The notes: generated by a model from the sequence alone, not told the origin. 46,808 nucleotides of DNA from JANQLU01 sp964434955 (GCA_964434955.1 CAYSXI010000016.1:1-46808); one strand, 5' to 3'. Shown: positions 26,088 to 34,355, counted from the stretch's first letter. Numbers and translations are program-made.

Positions 26088-27653
26088 ATGGCAAAAAAGA
26101 AAAAATCGGCCGCAGTGCGAGGGAACGAGTCCCGATCAACCAAATCGAAAGCGACAAAGAAGCGCGCAACGAAGAAGTCTACTTCAAAAAAGGAAGCTCC
26201 ATCCCGGAAGAAATCTTCGCGGAAGAAGTCATCGCGCAAAAAAACCAGCAAGAAGAAAACCAGCAAGAAGAAAGTCGTCACAAAGAAGAAAAAGGTGGTG
26301 ACCAAGAAGCCGAGTCGCAAACGAACCGCCAAGAAAAAAGTTACCAAAAGAGTGGCGAGAAAGAAAACGACTTCCACTGCCAAAAAGAAGCTCAGCCTGG
26401 CCCATCAGCTTTTTTATGGTGTCGACGAAAATGGCAAACCGACCGGCAAGAAAATCGATGAAGTCGCCGTGGTTGCCGAAAAGGCGAAAGGCGGCGTCAT
26501 CCTTTCGTCCGACGGCATCCGAAACGAATTTCGGCGCCGCCGATCCGAGTTGGAACCTCAGCGCAAAAAAGCTCAGGCAGTGCTCGATGAGATTCTGATT
26601 CCGCGGATTCAAAAAGGGATGTACGGGCCCATCTCGAGCTACTCGATCGGGTTCCGAGTGAAACACGGCAAACCCCTTTCGCCGCTCAAATACGTCATTC
26701 AAGTCGGCGTGCCCGAGAAGTATACCGAGGAGATGCTCAAGCGGAAGAAGATCCGACGGCTTCCGAAAAAAATTGAGGGCGTCGAAATCAAAGTCATCGA
26801 ATCCCAGCCATCGATGACCCGCGACGCATTTGAAGCGAGCGCAACGGAAGATTCGGAGTTTTCGGCCATCGTCATGCCGAGTGGGAAAACGAAACTGACG
26901 GACTTGGTTGACATCACTGAGTCCTCCATCGAGATCTCTGACACCGACCTTTGGGGCGGTCTGCCGGCAGCCGATACCACGGAGCTCAAGAACTGGGGGA
27001 CCTTTGGCGTCTCGTTTAAAAAATCAAATCAACATTTCGCGCTAGTCAATCAACACTTTGCGAAACAAGTTGGTGTGACGATGGCGCAGCCCGCTTCGAA
27101 ACCCGGTGGCAATCTGACGGGTTGGGAAATTGGCAAGGTCGAAAAGGTATTCATCGGTCAGCAAACCCAGGAACGCGGATACGTTGACGCGGCATTGATC
27201 AAGCTTCAGCTCGATGGCAACCGCAAGTCGGTTCACCGAATCCTGAGTTTCGAATCGGAGGAGTTACTGTTCGCTTCGAGGCGACTTAACGATTCGGACG
27301 ATATGTTCGCCAAAGTGTTTAAATACGGAGCCCGTTCGAAAGAAAAACTCGAAGCGGACATCGTCAATACGGCGAAGACCATCAGCATTTCGGGCGGGGA
27401 TGCGGATAAAGTTATCGCGATCGAGGGCACGTCTTCCGGAACGCGATTCATCAAGGGTGGCGACAGCGGAAGCGCCGTGGTCGCCCCGGTCCTGGTCAAC
27501 GGGACGCCAAGGTTGCTGGTCGTTGGATTGTTCTTCGCCGGGGACAAACAGAACAAGGCACTTGCATACGCCTGTCATTTTCAGGACGTGATTGACGCGC
27601 TCACCCTCGACCTCCCCGATCGCTTGCTTTGCGACAATTGGACTTACGAATAA
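26088..27653 (+). CDS. Trypsin-like peptidase with histone-H1-like Lys/Arg tail
   Basis: 521 residues with no signal peptide or membrane helix, so it should stay in the cytosol. Residues 1-101 contain 40 Lys and 10 Arg with only two acidic residues, plus Ser, Thr, Ala and Pro, in repeated RKKSS and KKTSK units like the tail of histone H1. Residues about 180-245 contain YSIGFRVKHGK and IPK-like segments, as seen ahead of the protease fold in NAL1-type peptidases. The trypsin-like domain (about 300-505) has a full triad: His323 in LVNQHF, Asp367 in GYVDAALI, and Ser460 in GGDSGS. The tail should bind DNA, RNA or another polyanion. The natural substrate is unknown. This is the most unusual gene in the window. 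Confidence 0.8.
   Translation: MAKKKKSAAVRGNESRSTKSKATKKRATKKSTSKKEAPSRKKSSRKKSSRKKTSKKKTSKKKVVTKKKKVVTKKPSRKRTAKKKVTKRVARKKTTSTAKKKLSLAHQLFYGVDENGKPTGKKIDEVAVVAEKAKGGVILSSDGIRNEFRRRRSELEPQRKKAQAVLDEILIPRIQKGMYGPISSYSIGFRVKHGKPLSPLKYVIQVGVPEKYTEEMLKRKKIRRLPKKIEGVEIKVIESQPSMTRDAFEASATEDSEFSAIVMPSGKTKLTDLVDITESSIEISDTDLWGGLPAADTTELKNWGTFGVSFKKSNQHFALVNQHFAKQVGVTMAQPASKPGGNLTGWEIGKVEKVFIGQQTQERGYVDAALIKLQLDGNRKSVHRILSFESEELLFASRRLNDSDDMFAKVFKYGARSKEKLEADIVNTAKTISISGGDADKVIAIEGTSSGTRFIKGGDSGSAVVAPVLVNGTPRLLVVGLFFAGDKQNKALAYACHFQDVIDALTLDLPDRLLCDNWTYE
26205..26330 (+). repeat. Tandem codon repeats encoding the polybasic tail
   Basis: Within the tail-coding region, AAAACCAGCAAGAAG occurs twice in succession (26241-26255 and 26256-26270), flanked by related AAG-rich units encoding RKKSS, KKTSK and VVTKKKK. 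Such slippage-prone units suggest the tail grew by duplication and may vary in length between strains. Confidence 0.7.
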
Positions 27654-27679
27654 CGGATTGCCTGACGATGGAATGGCCC

Positions 27680-28534
27680 ATGATTCGAATCGGATTTGTA
27701 ACCCAAAGCGGCCTGCTGTTGCTGTTGTTTTCTTTGGTAGGATGCAACGCCATCAAGACCCGGCTTCAAGGTTTGGACGTCTCAACCGCGAATCATCAGA
27801 ACATACCTTCGGACGTGGCGGATGCGAAATCCAAAATCGGAACGGTTCGTGTTCAGCGCTGGCTTGGCAACGCACAGGCAATCGAAATTCGAAAAGATGA
27901 TCGGCAGCTTCAGTCAGTTTTGTCGAAGGTGTTGACGGAAGCGGACAACTCCGACCGTCGGCGACTAAAGCAACTGGTCGGTGACTACAACCTGAAAGCG
28001 AAAAATGCAAAAGCGCCAGGTTTGCGGCTGAAGGCTTCCGAGCTGGATGACAACGTCGTTGTAATCCGACGAGGGGGCGAATACTGGTACCTGATTCAGC
28101 CCTGGATGTCGCGCCCCGAACTTGCCAACTTGCCTTTGAAAAACGGGGACTTCGTGACGACGATTCCGCTTTCACGACTTCCCTTTCAAAGCCGCTTGCC
28201 CGAGAAGAAAACAGCCGAAGTGCGAATGGCCGGGCCTTGGAGCAAGCAGCAAGGGCTTGTCGAGCTTGAAAGAAGGAAGATTCCCTTTTCTCAATTGATT
28301 CAGGCGACCGCGGCCAAATCGCTGTTCAAGGAAAACGCATCGGTTTGCATTGTGACACGCGTGAAGGATGGAAAGGTTCGCCACCTGGTCATGCCACTCG
28401 ATGTCGAGAACGGAATCTTTTCTCAATGGTTCCTCAATGCTCATCACCGTTTCTACAACGCAACACTTGGGCTTGCAGACGGGGATCTTGTCCGAGCAAC
28501 CGAGCTCTCTGTCTTTTTAGCATTGTTAAAATGA
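27680..28534 (+). CDS. Lipoprotein with two SLBB-like segments
   Basis: 284 residues from ATG 27680 (ATG 27668 is an alternative). The signal peptide ends in SLVGC (Cys22), followed by NAIKTRLQG. Two segments look alike: VVVIRRGGEYWYLIQPW...LPLKNGDFVTTIPLSRL (about 120-160) and VCIVTRVKDGKVRHLVMPL...LGLADGDLVRATELSVF (about 225-280). Each has a beta strand with a basic turn and a hydrophobic Gly-Asp-hydrophobic end, as in SLBB beta-grasp domains of polysaccharide export proteins. The match is by eye and uncertain. The gene follows the polybasic-tail peptidase after 26 bases on the same strand and probably shares its transcript. Confidence 0.72.
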   Translation: MIRIGFVTQSGLLLLLFSLVGCNAIKTRLQGLDVSTANHQNIPSDVADAKSKIGTVRVQRWLGNAQAIEIRKDDRQLQSVLSKVLTEADNSDRRRLKQLVGDYNLKAKNAKAPGLRLKASELDDNVVVIRRGGEYWYLIQPWMSRPELANLPLKNGDFVTTIPLSRLPFQSRLPEKKTAEVRMAGPWSKQQGLVELERRKIPFSQLIQATAAKSLFKENASVCIVTRVKDGKVRHLVMPLDVENGIFSQWFLNAHHRFYNATLGLADGDLVRATELSVFLALLK

Positions 28535-28570
28535 CGTTGGCGCGTGGTAGTAGCTTTTGGGAGCAAGGGT

Positions 28571-29041
28571 ATGCGTATCACTTCTGAAATTGCCAACCAA
28601 TTACGGCAGGTTCATCGTGGGGGAAATTGGACCGCCGTCAATTTGAAGGATACGTTGGAGGCGGTTCGTTGGCAGGAGGCAACCCAATCGATCGAGAACG
28701 GCCATTCGATTGCGGGGCTGGTTTTTCATATGAACTACTTTGTGGCAGCCGTGTTAGGCGTACTGAGGAACGGGGTCCTCGATGCCTCGGATAAACTCAG
28801 TTTTGACTGTCCGCCTATTGTCAGCGAAGAACAATGGCAAGCGTTGATCCTCAAAACTTTGAGCGACGCTGACGAGCTTGCCGGCATGATCGAAGGACTT
28901 CCCGAAGCCAAGTTGTCAGAGACATTCGCTGACGAGAAATACGGAAGTTACCTTCGGAATCTGCAAGGCGTCATCGAGCACTGCCACTACCATCTTGGCC
29001 AAATCACGATGATTCGGAAGTTGGCTCGATCGTTGGATTGA
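28571..29041 (+). CDS. DinB-family protein
   Basis: 156 residues from ATG 28571, which has GGGAGCAAGGG just upstream; an in-frame start at 28544 lacks a site. The protein is a four-helix bundle by pattern. Conserved metal-ligand candidates are His49 and His54 region in HSIAGLVFHMNYF and the cluster HCHYHLGQI near the C-terminus, which is the DinB/DUF1572 signature. Bacterial DinB-like proteins bind a divalent metal and some act as thiol-dependent S-transferases, but many have no known reaction. It lies 36 bases after the SLBB-like lipoprotein gene. Confidence 0.82.
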   Translation: MRITSEIANQLRQVHRGGNWTAVNLKDTLEAVRWQEATQSIENGHSIAGLVFHMNYFVAAVLGVLRNGVLDASDKLSFDCPPIVSEEQWQALILKTLSDADELAGMIEGLPEAKLSETFADEKYGSYLRNLQGVIEHCHYHLGQITMIRKLARSLD

Positions 29042-29160
29042 GCGACGACTTCGAGCTGGAACCTCTCAATACGGGCCGGTAATCTGCCCGATTCCGACCG
29101 GTTCATTCAGCCTTCGTTCTGCTTTAAGGTCAAAATCCCTCTCCCATGGGCCGCTTCTGG

Positions 29161-29180
29161 ACCCTTGTTTTTAAGGGTTT
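29161..29180 (+). terminator. Weak terminator-like hairpin after the DinB-family gene
   Basis: ACCCTT (29161-29166) and AAGGGT (29173-29178) pair around a 6-base loop, followed by TT and then a mixed T-rich stretch. The stem is only 6 bp, so it may be weak. It would separate the DinB-family gene from the protease gene at 29330. The rest of the 288-base spacer shows no gene. Confidence 0.35.
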
Positions 29181-29329
29181 CTCGATTTTGTGTCCGGTTG
29201 AAGTCGGAATTTGCAATCTCTTGTTGACGAGACATTGGTCGAGTCAGGGAAGGCAAAGAGGAAAAGGAATTTCATCGGTCGGTGTTTCCCAAACCAAAAA
29301 CAGCCAACAAAAAATACAAGGGAAGCAAG

Positions 29330-31435
29330 ATGAAAAACACCACTCTCCGAAAACGATTGGCGGCCACTCTGGTAGCCAGCGTTCTGATGCTAGGAATTGG
29401 AACAGATCTTGGTCAAGCGGCCAGCCCTCAGTTTCCAGCCGAGCTAACCGGCAAAGTTCAAAAACGGGAGCAAGAGCGCGAGGAACTCAAGCCGAAGCAG
29501 GTCTATCAGAAGATGTTGAAAGGAACGGTATGGATTCACCAATTTGCCAATCAAATGGCCGGCCACGGTACCGGCTGGATTGTCGATGCCGACAAAGGCC
29601 TGGTGATGACCAATCATCACGTTGTTGATCGTGGCGAAGACGTCATCATGTTCTTGCCAAAATTTGATCAGGGAAAACTGGTCACCGACCCCGAAGAATA
29701 CACCAAGTACACCCGTCCCATCAAAGGAAAAGTCATCGACAGTGATCGAACGCGAGATTTGGCCCTGATCCGAATCGAAGGCAAGTTACCAAGTTCCGCG
29801 GAATCGCTTCCGATGGCAAAGGAAAGTGCCAGTCCCGCAGACATGCTTCATGTCGTCGGTGGTTTGCCAAGCGGTTCCAATGGTGTGTTCAGTTACACCA
29901 ACGGCTACGTCCGGGAAGTTTCGCATGGCAAAGGAGTCAATGGCGGGCGAGACATCTGGTTGATTCGCCACAATATCGCAACCAATCGTGGCAACAGCGG
30001 CGGTGCACTCGTCAACAGTCACGGAGAAGTTGTGGGCGTCCACAACATGGGCATGTATGACGTAGCCATCAAAGGAACGTCAGGAGGGATCGATCTAAAG
30101 GAAGTCAAATCGTTTATCAAAGAGGTCGAGTCTCTTTACCCAGCCACGACTGCCAAGGCAGCTTACGAGGCAGGAAAACGACATTATCGAGCCGGTCGCT
30201 ACGACTCGGCCATCGACTATTTCTCTTCGGCGATCCGCAAGGATTCGAAGCACGCCGAGGCTTACCGGATGCGAGGCTGGAGTTTTACGGTCAAGAAAGA
30301 TCTTGATTCCGCCAAGCGAGACTTCACTTCCGCGATCGAGCACGATTCGACCAATTGGAATGCCTTTTACGGTCGTGGAAAAGTCCTCGGAATGCAAGGA
30401 AATTCGAAAGCCGCAATCGCGGACCAAAACGAAGCAATTCGCCTGAACCCAAAAGCAAAATTCGCATACCTTCAAAGAGGTGACTTGTATCGGGCAAATC
30501 GTCAGTACGAAAACGCCGTCAAGGATTATTCCCGAGCAATCGAGACGGACAAGTCATATATCAGCGCAATCAACCAGCGAGGACGAACGTACCTGAACCT
30601 GGGCCTGTACACCAAAGCCCTTGCGGATTTCGAGGAAGCTTATCGCCTCCGGCCACATCCGATCTACTGCAACAATGTTGCCGTCGCTTTGGAGCGAATG
30701 GGCAAAAAACAAGAAGCGGTTCAGCTGTACCAAAGAGCGACCCAGATGGATCCCAACTACACTTTGCCACGGAAAAATCTGGCCCTGGTTTACATGGAAG
30801 CAAAAAATTATGACGCTGCCGTTTATCACCTGAACTTTGCGATTCAGTCAGATCCAAAGTCAAGCCAGTTCTTCTACCTGCGTGCCAAAAGTTTCGATGC
30901 ACTCAAGCAACTCAAGTTGGCTTTGACGGACATCAACATGGCAATCCAACTTTATAAGAAGGACGCGGACTACTTTGCGGTTCGATCAGCGATTCTCAGC
31001 GATCTCGGATACGAAGCCGACGCTGTTAAAGACATTCGCTATGCCGCCAAGCTAAATCCAAAAAAGTATGGTAGCTACTCAAATGCCAAACACATCACGG
31101 CAAAACCACGAGTTGAGTCGCCGAAGAAACAAAAGTCGCAGTCGGTTGGCGGTACCTGGAGCTTCAAACAGACCGTTCACGGTGTTCGCTACGATTGCCT
31201 GATCGCATTCAACGCCACGCATTTCGAATACCACCTGACTTGGGTTGATGCGGCAGGCAAGCCAGGCCAGGTCCGACGCAAAGGCACTTATGAAATCACC
31301 GACGGTGGATGGCAAGTGGTACTGCGAAGCAGTGGTGGCCACGCAACCAAGACCGATATTGGATTCAAGGATGGGCTCCTGGTCATTCAGATTCCTGAAA
31401 TGAACCAGTTCTTTTCTTTCAAGCGAGTGAAATAG
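29330..31435 (+). CDS. Secreted HtrA-type protease fused to TPRs and a lipocalin-like domain
   Basis: 701 residues from ATG 29330 with GGAAG 5 bases upstream. A Sec signal (about 1-31) ends in QAA. The trypsin-like domain (about 60-255) has the triad His97 in TNHHVV, Asp143 in RDLALI, and Ser223 in GNSGGAL, as in DegP/HtrA. There is no PDZ domain. Instead about eight TPR units follow (about 275-560), recognisable by A-x-Y-x-R and G-x-Y/A-x2-A steps such as AGRYDSAIDYFSSAI and RANRQYENAVKDYSRAI. The C-terminal 95 residues (GGTWSFKQTVHG to the end) look like a lipocalin-type small barrel. It is probably periplasmic quality control or regulated proteolysis of an unknown client. Confidence 0.9.
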   Translation: MKNTTLRKRLAATLVASVLMLGIGTDLGQAASPQFPAELTGKVQKREQEREELKPKQVYQKMLKGTVWIHQFANQMAGHGTGWIVDADKGLVMTNHHVVDRGEDVIMFLPKFDQGKLVTDPEEYTKYTRPIKGKVIDSDRTRDLALIRIEGKLPSSAESLPMAKESASPADMLHVVGGLPSGSNGVFSYTNGYVREVSHGKGVNGGRDIWLIRHNIATNRGNSGGALVNSHGEVVGVHNMGMYDVAIKGTSGGIDLKEVKSFIKEVESLYPATTAKAAYEAGKRHYRAGRYDSAIDYFSSAIRKDSKHAEAYRMRGWSFTVKKDLDSAKRDFTSAIEHDSTNWNAFYGRGKVLGMQGNSKAAIADQNEAIRLNPKAKFAYLQRGDLYRANRQYENAVKDYSRAIETDKSYISAINQRGRTYLNLGLYTKALADFEEAYRLRPHPIYCNNVAVALERMGKKQEAVQLYQRATQMDPNYTLPRKNLALVYMEAKNYDAAVYHLNFAIQSDPKSSQFFYLRAKSFDALKQLKLALTDINMAIQLYKKDADYFAVRSAILSDLGYEADAVKDIRYAAKLNPKKYGSYSNAKHITAKPRVESPKKQKSQSVGGTWSFKQTVHGVRYDCLIAFNATHFEYHLTWVDAAGKPGQVRRKGTYEITDGGWQVVLRSSGGHATKTDIGFKDGLLVIQIPEMNQFFSFKRVK

Positions 31436-31462
31436 GATTCTCGTCTCTTCATTTCAGGGCAG

Positions 31463-31497
31463 AACCGCGGCGATCAAGTTCGTCGCGGTTTCTTTTT
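31463..31497 (+). terminator. Rho-independent terminator after the HtrA-TPR gene
   Basis: Arms 31463-31473 and 31480-31490 form an 11-bp stem with one G-T pair and a 6-base loop, followed by TCTTTTT. It lies 28 bases after the protease stop codon. The rest of the 243-base spacer to 31679 shows nothing else. Confidence 0.85.
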
Positions 31498-31678
31498 GCG
31501 CAAAAGCCTGGCTGGAAAATGGTCGGCCGCGTGAGTTTGGATTAGAATCGCCAAGTTGAGCAAGCGATCTGTTTTCCTGGCAATCCCTTTCCGGGTAACT
31601 ATCGGTTCGCGAACACAGTTCTCAAAGTATCAACTTCAAATCCAAATTCCATCAAACCCAATAAGCGTCGAGATTTCA

Positions 31679-32407
31679 ATGCGACTTACTTACTTGTTTA
31701 CCATTCTGGTCTTGATCACATTCGCCCAGGCGGCAAATGCACAAGAGTGCAAGCATCTTTTTATCCTCTCCGGTCAATCCAACATGGCAGGCCTTAAGCC
31801 AGCCGAGTCATTCATACCGACGGTCGAGAAAGAGTTCGGCAAAGAAAGCGTCACTGTCGTTTTCGATGCTCAAGGCGGCCAGCCTATTCGACGTTGGTAC
31901 AAGAAATGGAAGCCGGCCGAAGGGGATGTTCCGCAGAATGCCAAGATTGGTGATCTCTATGACCGGCTGATGAAAAAGGTCGCGACTGCAATCAAAGACA
32001 AAGAAATCATGTCAGTAACCTTTATCTGGATGCAAGGTGAGCGAGACGCCCGGGAAAAACATGGAGATGTCTATGCCGAAAGCCTGGCCGGTTTAAGGAA
32101 GCAGATCCAAGAGGATCTGAAACAAGATCATATTCACTTTGTGATTGGTCGATTAAGTGACTTCGATATGGACAATAAGCGTTACGGTCATTGGACAAAG
32201 ATTCGTGACGTCCAAGTTGAGTATGCCAAGTCAACTGAGGCAACCGAGTGGGTGGATACCGACGACCTCAATGATGGGCTCAACCGCCGGGGAAAAGAAA
32301 TCAAGAACGATTTGCACTACTCGGCAGAGGGCTACAAAACTTTGGGCGAACGATTTGCCAAAAAGGCCATCGGTTTGATCAAGCCTTCCGAAGAGAAGAA
32401 GAAGTAG
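31679..32407 (+). CDS. Secreted SASA-type carbohydrate esterase
   Basis: 242 residues from ATG 31679. The longer reading from 31556 is rejected because only the short form puts a Sec signal peptide (YLFTILVLITFAQAANA) at the start. The SGNH nucleophile motif is SGQSNM with Ser34. Further blocks are WMQGERDA (oxyanion Gly region) and NDLHYSAEGYKTLGERFA, carrying the catalytic Asp-x-His. This matches the sialate O-acetylesterase/DUF303 group, abundant in Planctomycetes, where it removes acetyl groups from polysaccharides. Sugar specificity is not visible. The C-terminal tail is Lys-rich. Confidence 0.88.
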   Translation: MRLTYLFTILVLITFAQAANAQECKHLFILSGQSNMAGLKPAESFIPTVEKEFGKESVTVVFDAQGGQPIRRWYKKWKPAEGDVPQNAKIGDLYDRLMKKVATAIKDKEIMSVTFIWMQGERDAREKHGDVYAESLAGLRKQIQEDLKQDHIHFVIGRLSDFDMDNKRYGHWTKIRDVQVEYAKSTEATEWVDTDDLNDGLNRRGKEIKNDLHYSAEGYKTLGERFAKKAIGLIKPSEEKKK

Positions 32408-32468
32408 TTCGTTCGATTGAATTCAGTTATTGGCTCCTCGCACCGAGTTGCTCTTAGCCTCAGGCAAT

Positions 32469-32840
32469 ATGATCAAAGAATTCATCCGCGGTTTCCGCTT
32501 TGCAATCAATGGGATCGCCCACGCAGCGGCAACCGAGATGAATTTTCGCTTGCATCTGTTGGTAGCGGTGATCGTCATTGGGTGCGGGATTTTCTTTCAG
32601 ATTGAAATGACTGAATGGTCGATGATTGCCATATGTTTCGGAATGGTATTTGGCGCCGAGTGCTTCAACACAGCCATTGAGCGGCTTGCCGATCGAGTCA
32701 GCAAAGAGAACGATCCCTTGATCGGCCACGCGAAGGACTTGGCGGCGGGCGCTGTTTTGGTCGTGGCTTTCTCGGCAGCGGCCGTTGGTTTGATCATTTT
32801 CTTGCCAAAAGTCTATGCGTTGTTGCTCGGCGATGCTTGA
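32469..32840 (+). CDS. dgkA: Diacylglycerol kinase, DgkA type
   Basis: 123 residues from ATG 32469, matching the usual length of about 120; an in-frame start 39 bases upstream would exceed it. The amphipathic N-terminal helix (FIRGFRFAINGIAHAAATEMNFRLHL) is followed by three membrane helices (about 30-48, 54-70 and 95-118). The signature E-x3-NTAIE-x3-D (residues about 65-77) supplies metal and ATP ligands. The enzyme phosphorylates diacylglycerol or undecaprenol at the inner membrane. No other lipid gene adjoins it. It converges on the next gene with a 14-base gap and no clear terminator. Confidence 0.93.
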   Translation: MIKEFIRGFRFAINGIAHAAATEMNFRLHLLVAVIVIGCGIFFQIEMTEWSMIAICFGMVFGAECFNTAIERLADRVSKENDPLIGHAKDLAAGAVLVVAFSAAAVGLIIFLPKVYALLLGDA

Positions 32841-32854
32841 GCGTTCCAGGCCGG

Positions 32855-33688
32855 TTACCGGAGAAAATCCTTCAGCTTGCGAAACTCTTTTACCTTCGCT
32901 TCACCGCCAAGAGGAATTAGCCGAACGCTCAAGATGACATCGCCCCAGAGTTGGACGGTGACCCGCCCCCCATCAAAGTAATAGTGGTCCGTGCCATAGG
33001 CGCTGCCCTGTCGAATACTCAAAGGGGGACCTGCAATCTCGCAGATTTGACGGGAGAGTTCTGTTCCATTGGTTGAGCTTTCAATGAGTCGAAGAATCCT
33101 CTCCGAGGTTGAATTGCTTTGAACCCAAGTCGCCTCCGATTCCAGAAATTTCTGGCGGGCTTTGTCTTTGTCAGGCATGGATCGCGAAAACTGTTCGAAT
33201 TGGTCGGAATCCAGGACAGTTCTGACAACGCAAGATTTCTGGCTGATTGGAACGTGCAAGCGAACTTTTTTTTGCTTGGGGCCAATCAGGAGGACTGTCT
33301 CGACATCGGCTTTGTATTTCCGGGCCGCGAGATAATGCGGGCTCACTTTCTGAAAAACGTTTTCGTCGAGCGTGCATTCAACGAAATAAAGAAGTCGGCT
33401 TGGCGTCTGTTCGCTGTCTTTGGCTTGGACCGTTCGAACGACGCGAATTTCCTTGACGCGGTTTCTGAGCGAAATCGAATCTTCATCCAGGAGGCGACGA
33501 ATCGTGGCCTGCTGCTTTGGCTCAGGAGGTCCCCAAAGCTTGATCCTCAATGTGATTTCGTCGTCCGTGATTTCGCCGTCCGTGGTTTCTAAAACAGAAG
33601 TCACGGCTTTGGCTTCCGTCGCGGCGCAAAAAAAAGACGCAACAAGCAACGTCGAAAGGGCGAGTCTTGAGCAAATCGGAACGACCAT
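32855..33688 (-). CDS. Secreted protein of unknown function
   Basis: 277 residues from ATG 33688. A Sec signal peptide (LALSTLLVASFFCAA, cleavage after TEAKA) leads to a mixed alpha/beta protein. Repeated strands such as ITLRIKLWG and VTVQLWGDVILSVRLI occur near the two ends. A middle section binds basic residues (GPKQKKVRLHVP). A polar stretch at 180-230 may be helical. I do not recognise a family. It is 98 bases after the TTG-start BamE-like gene and could share its transcript. Exported location is the only supported statement. Confidence 0.72.
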   Translation of the reverse strand: MVVPICSRLALSTLLVASFFCAATEAKAVTSVLETTDGEITDDEITLRIKLWGPPEPKQQATIRRLLDEDSISLRNRVKEIRVVRTVQAKDSEQTPSRLLYFVECTLDENVFQKVSPHYLAARKYKADVETVLLIGPKQKKVRLHVPISQKSCVVRTVLDSDQFEQFSRSMPDKDKARQKFLESEATWVQSNSTSERILRLIESSTNGTELSRQICEIAGPPLSIRQGSAYGTDHYYFDGGRVTVQLWGDVILSVRLIPLGGEAKVKEFRKLKDFLR

Positions 33689-33786
33689 GATTCTCTCCGA
33701 GATCGATGAGGATACTCTTTGGACGAAGGAATCGCAGACGAGTTCCGGATTTCGTTGTGAATTCAGGCAGCTGACTCGTGAAATGC

Positions 33787-34206
33787 CTAGCGCTCGTTTT
33801 TCATATCAGCAGGAAGCTGCTCCACCTGTTCCAGGACCATGCCATCTTTATCAAACAAGATCCAGGCTTCTTTGGATTCATCCTCATTCGAGAAAAGTAA
33901 CGCGTAGGCAACGGTCACATCTTCAAAGGGCCCCGGGTTTTTCTCCTCAGGATCTCCCAGCATGATGCGAACATCTTCATCGCTCATGCTTTTTTTTACT
34001 TGACCGAAAACCGGAGCATTGGCTGGTTCCGTTTGAAGCTGCGGTTGGGTTGGCACCGGGCCCGAAACGGCAACCGTGGTCGAGCTCGACGATACGCCAA
34101 AAAACAGAAACGATACGGCGCCAAGTCCAACGCAGGCAATCAAGGCGAGCAGTGCCACGGCGGCAAACGTAAAAACAATCGTGGCTGTATTGTTGGACTG
34201 GTTCAA
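33787..34206 (-). CDS. Membrane-anchored BamE/SmpA-like protein
   Basis: 139 residues from TTG 34206, chosen because GGAGA lies 7 bases upstream and no ATG is available. One membrane helix (about 10-38, very hydrophobic) anchors the protein; a Ser/Thr/Pro/Gln-rich linker leads to a small C-terminal domain (about 70-130). That domain starts VKKSMSDEDVRIMLGDPEE and ends AWILFDKDGMVLEQVEQL, the helix-helix-strands order of BamE/SmpA-like proteins. It is the second such fold in the window. Partners are not evident. Confidence 0.72.
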   Translation of the reverse strand: MNQSNNTATIVFTFAAVALLALIACVGLGAVSFLFFGVSSSSTTVAVSGPVPTQPQLQTEPANAPVFGQVKKSMSDEDVRIMLGDPEEKNPGPFEDVTVAYALLFSNEDESKEAWILFDKDGMVLEQVEQLPADMKNER

Positions 34207-34336
34207 AGTCGTTCTCCGTATTCGTTGAACTCAAAAATCGGCAACGTTTTGCTTGATTCATTCTAAAGAAATGTTGCCGCGTTTTCCCACAGCAACTTGC
34301 TCAATCGAACATTCTATCGATCGAAGGACCATCGAG

Positions 34337-34355
34337 CAAAACGAGCCGGGGGCTC
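34337..34355 (-). terminator. Weak terminator after the CPD photolyase gene
   Basis: On the minus strand GAGCC and GGCTC (34355-34343) pair around a 3-base loop, followed by G and TTTT. It lies about 50 bases after the photolyase stop. The stem is short (5 bp). Confidence 0.4.

Noticed and set aside
26088..26394. Polybasic tail as an independent histone-like protein
   Set aside because: The frame continues without a stop into the peptidase domain and there is no internal stop or clear second start.
26229..26702. Minus-strand open frame of about 157 codons with long Phe and Leu runs opposite the polybasic tail
   Set aside because: It is the reverse of Lys/Arg codons (AAG read as CTT); it has no ribosome site and the plus strand carries a complete peptidase.
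29161..29178. Strong terminator between the DinB-family and HtrA-TPR genes
   Set aside because: The stem is only 6 bp with a poor T-run, so it is listed only as a weak hairpin and not used as proof of separate transcription.
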